From Methanosarcinaceae archaeon (GTDB taxonomy: Archaea > Halobacteriota > Methanosarcinia > Methanosarcinales > Methanosarcinaceae): a stretch of 54,056 nucleotides of DNA. The notes under the pieces are model-generated. The model was not told where the DNA came from. It did not search any database and worked only from the letters and a program-made list of their open reading frames with translations. The stretch spans positions 1 through 54,056 of the forward strand of contig JAIPUR010000018.1 in NCBI GenBank assembly GCA_020055655.1, written 5' to 3'. Shown one piece after another: positions 53,875 through 54,056 of this stretch. Each line of letters opens with the position of its first letter. Within the stretch, counting starts at the first letter, position 1. A program made the position numbers and the translations under genes.

Positions 53875-53940
53875 CTCTTTGTTAGTTGTAAGTGTTTACT
53901 TCCAACACTTATTTAATCTTTTTTAAATTATATTGATGAA

Positions 53941-54056
53941 TTATACCTTAGCTTCATCAAGTTCGATGTTTTCAACTGATAATTCACCGGACAGGAGTTT
54001 GGGAAGGAGTGTGTCACGGAGGTCTTGAAGTACAAAGGATTCTAATCGGATTTCAA
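53941..54056 (-). CDS. hsdS: Type I restriction enzyme specificity subunit, C-terminal end (partial)
   Basis: The minus-strand frame is open to the window edge and reads EIRLESFVLQDLRDTLLPKL, then LSGELSVENIELDEAKV and TAA (53941-53943). LRDTLLPKLLSGEL is the conserved end of HsdS, the DNA-recognition subunit that guides HsdM and HsdR. It lies directly before hsdR in the same direction; hsdM should follow upstream, outside the window. Confidence 0.88.
   Translation of the reverse strand, partial: EIRLESFVLQDLRDTLLPKLLSGELSVENIELDEAKV

Overview
The window looks like a chromosomal segment of a methanogenic archaeon of the Methanosarcinaceae, probably a salt-tolerant methylotroph of the Methanolobus/Methanococcoides kind. 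This is an inference from several signs: a methylcobalamin:CoM methyltransferase-like gene, DUF1638 and DUF432 genes, PAS-rich histidine kinases of Methanosarcina type, a CBS-containing glycine betaine ABC transporter, archaeal TATA boxes, GGAGGTGAT-type ribosome sites and frequent TTG/GTG starts. I saw no rRNA gene, tRNA gene or CRISPR array.

Layout. 1-6370: the 3' half of a type 1 BREX phage-defence locus (end of pglX, an unrecognised acidic helical gene inserted after it, pglZ, brxL). It is followed by an Mrr-like modified-DNA endonuclease, a frameshifted zinc-ribbon gene and, on the other strand, a UvrD-type helicase fused to an Fe-S nuclease. 11000-12260: a scrapyard holding a phage terminase relic and a broken membrane gene. 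12500-20113: a secreted metallopeptidase, three PAS histidine kinases with no response regulator between them, and a kinase-less sensor membrane domain. 20146-25411: a CoM methyltransferase homologue and a betaine transporter operon with two tandem binding proteins. 25500-32442: small redox, regulatory and transport genes (iron-sulfur flavoprotein, HxlR regulator, ArsC, DUF2023, EamA transporter) among relics. 33008-38179: RimB-RimK-AspA-like protein-modification genes, then CorA-DUF432-MscS. 38527-42870: DUF1638 and a CocE hydrolase/ATP-grasp pair. 42895-44400: a dead IS element inserted in a family B DNA polymerase relic. 44483-50335: dienelactone hydrolase, UPF0182, a nucleoside-recognition membrane protein and MarC. 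50701-54056: type I restriction genes hsdR and the end of hsdS.

The ends are therefore antiviral (BREX, Mrr-like, type I R-M), and the centre carries osmotic and envelope functions (betaine uptake, MscS, CorA).

The most interesting signal lies in the apparently empty spacers. Four of them hold decayed pieces that read as Cas1-like protein (28751-28915, 32503-32778, 48141-48218 on +; 49278-49382 on -), in the same 20-kb stretch as a family B DNA polymerase relic. Cas1 plus PolB without CRISPR is the gene pair of casposons, so repeated casposon (or lost CRISPR adaptation) insertions are the leading hypothesis. The assignments rest on motifs read by eye.
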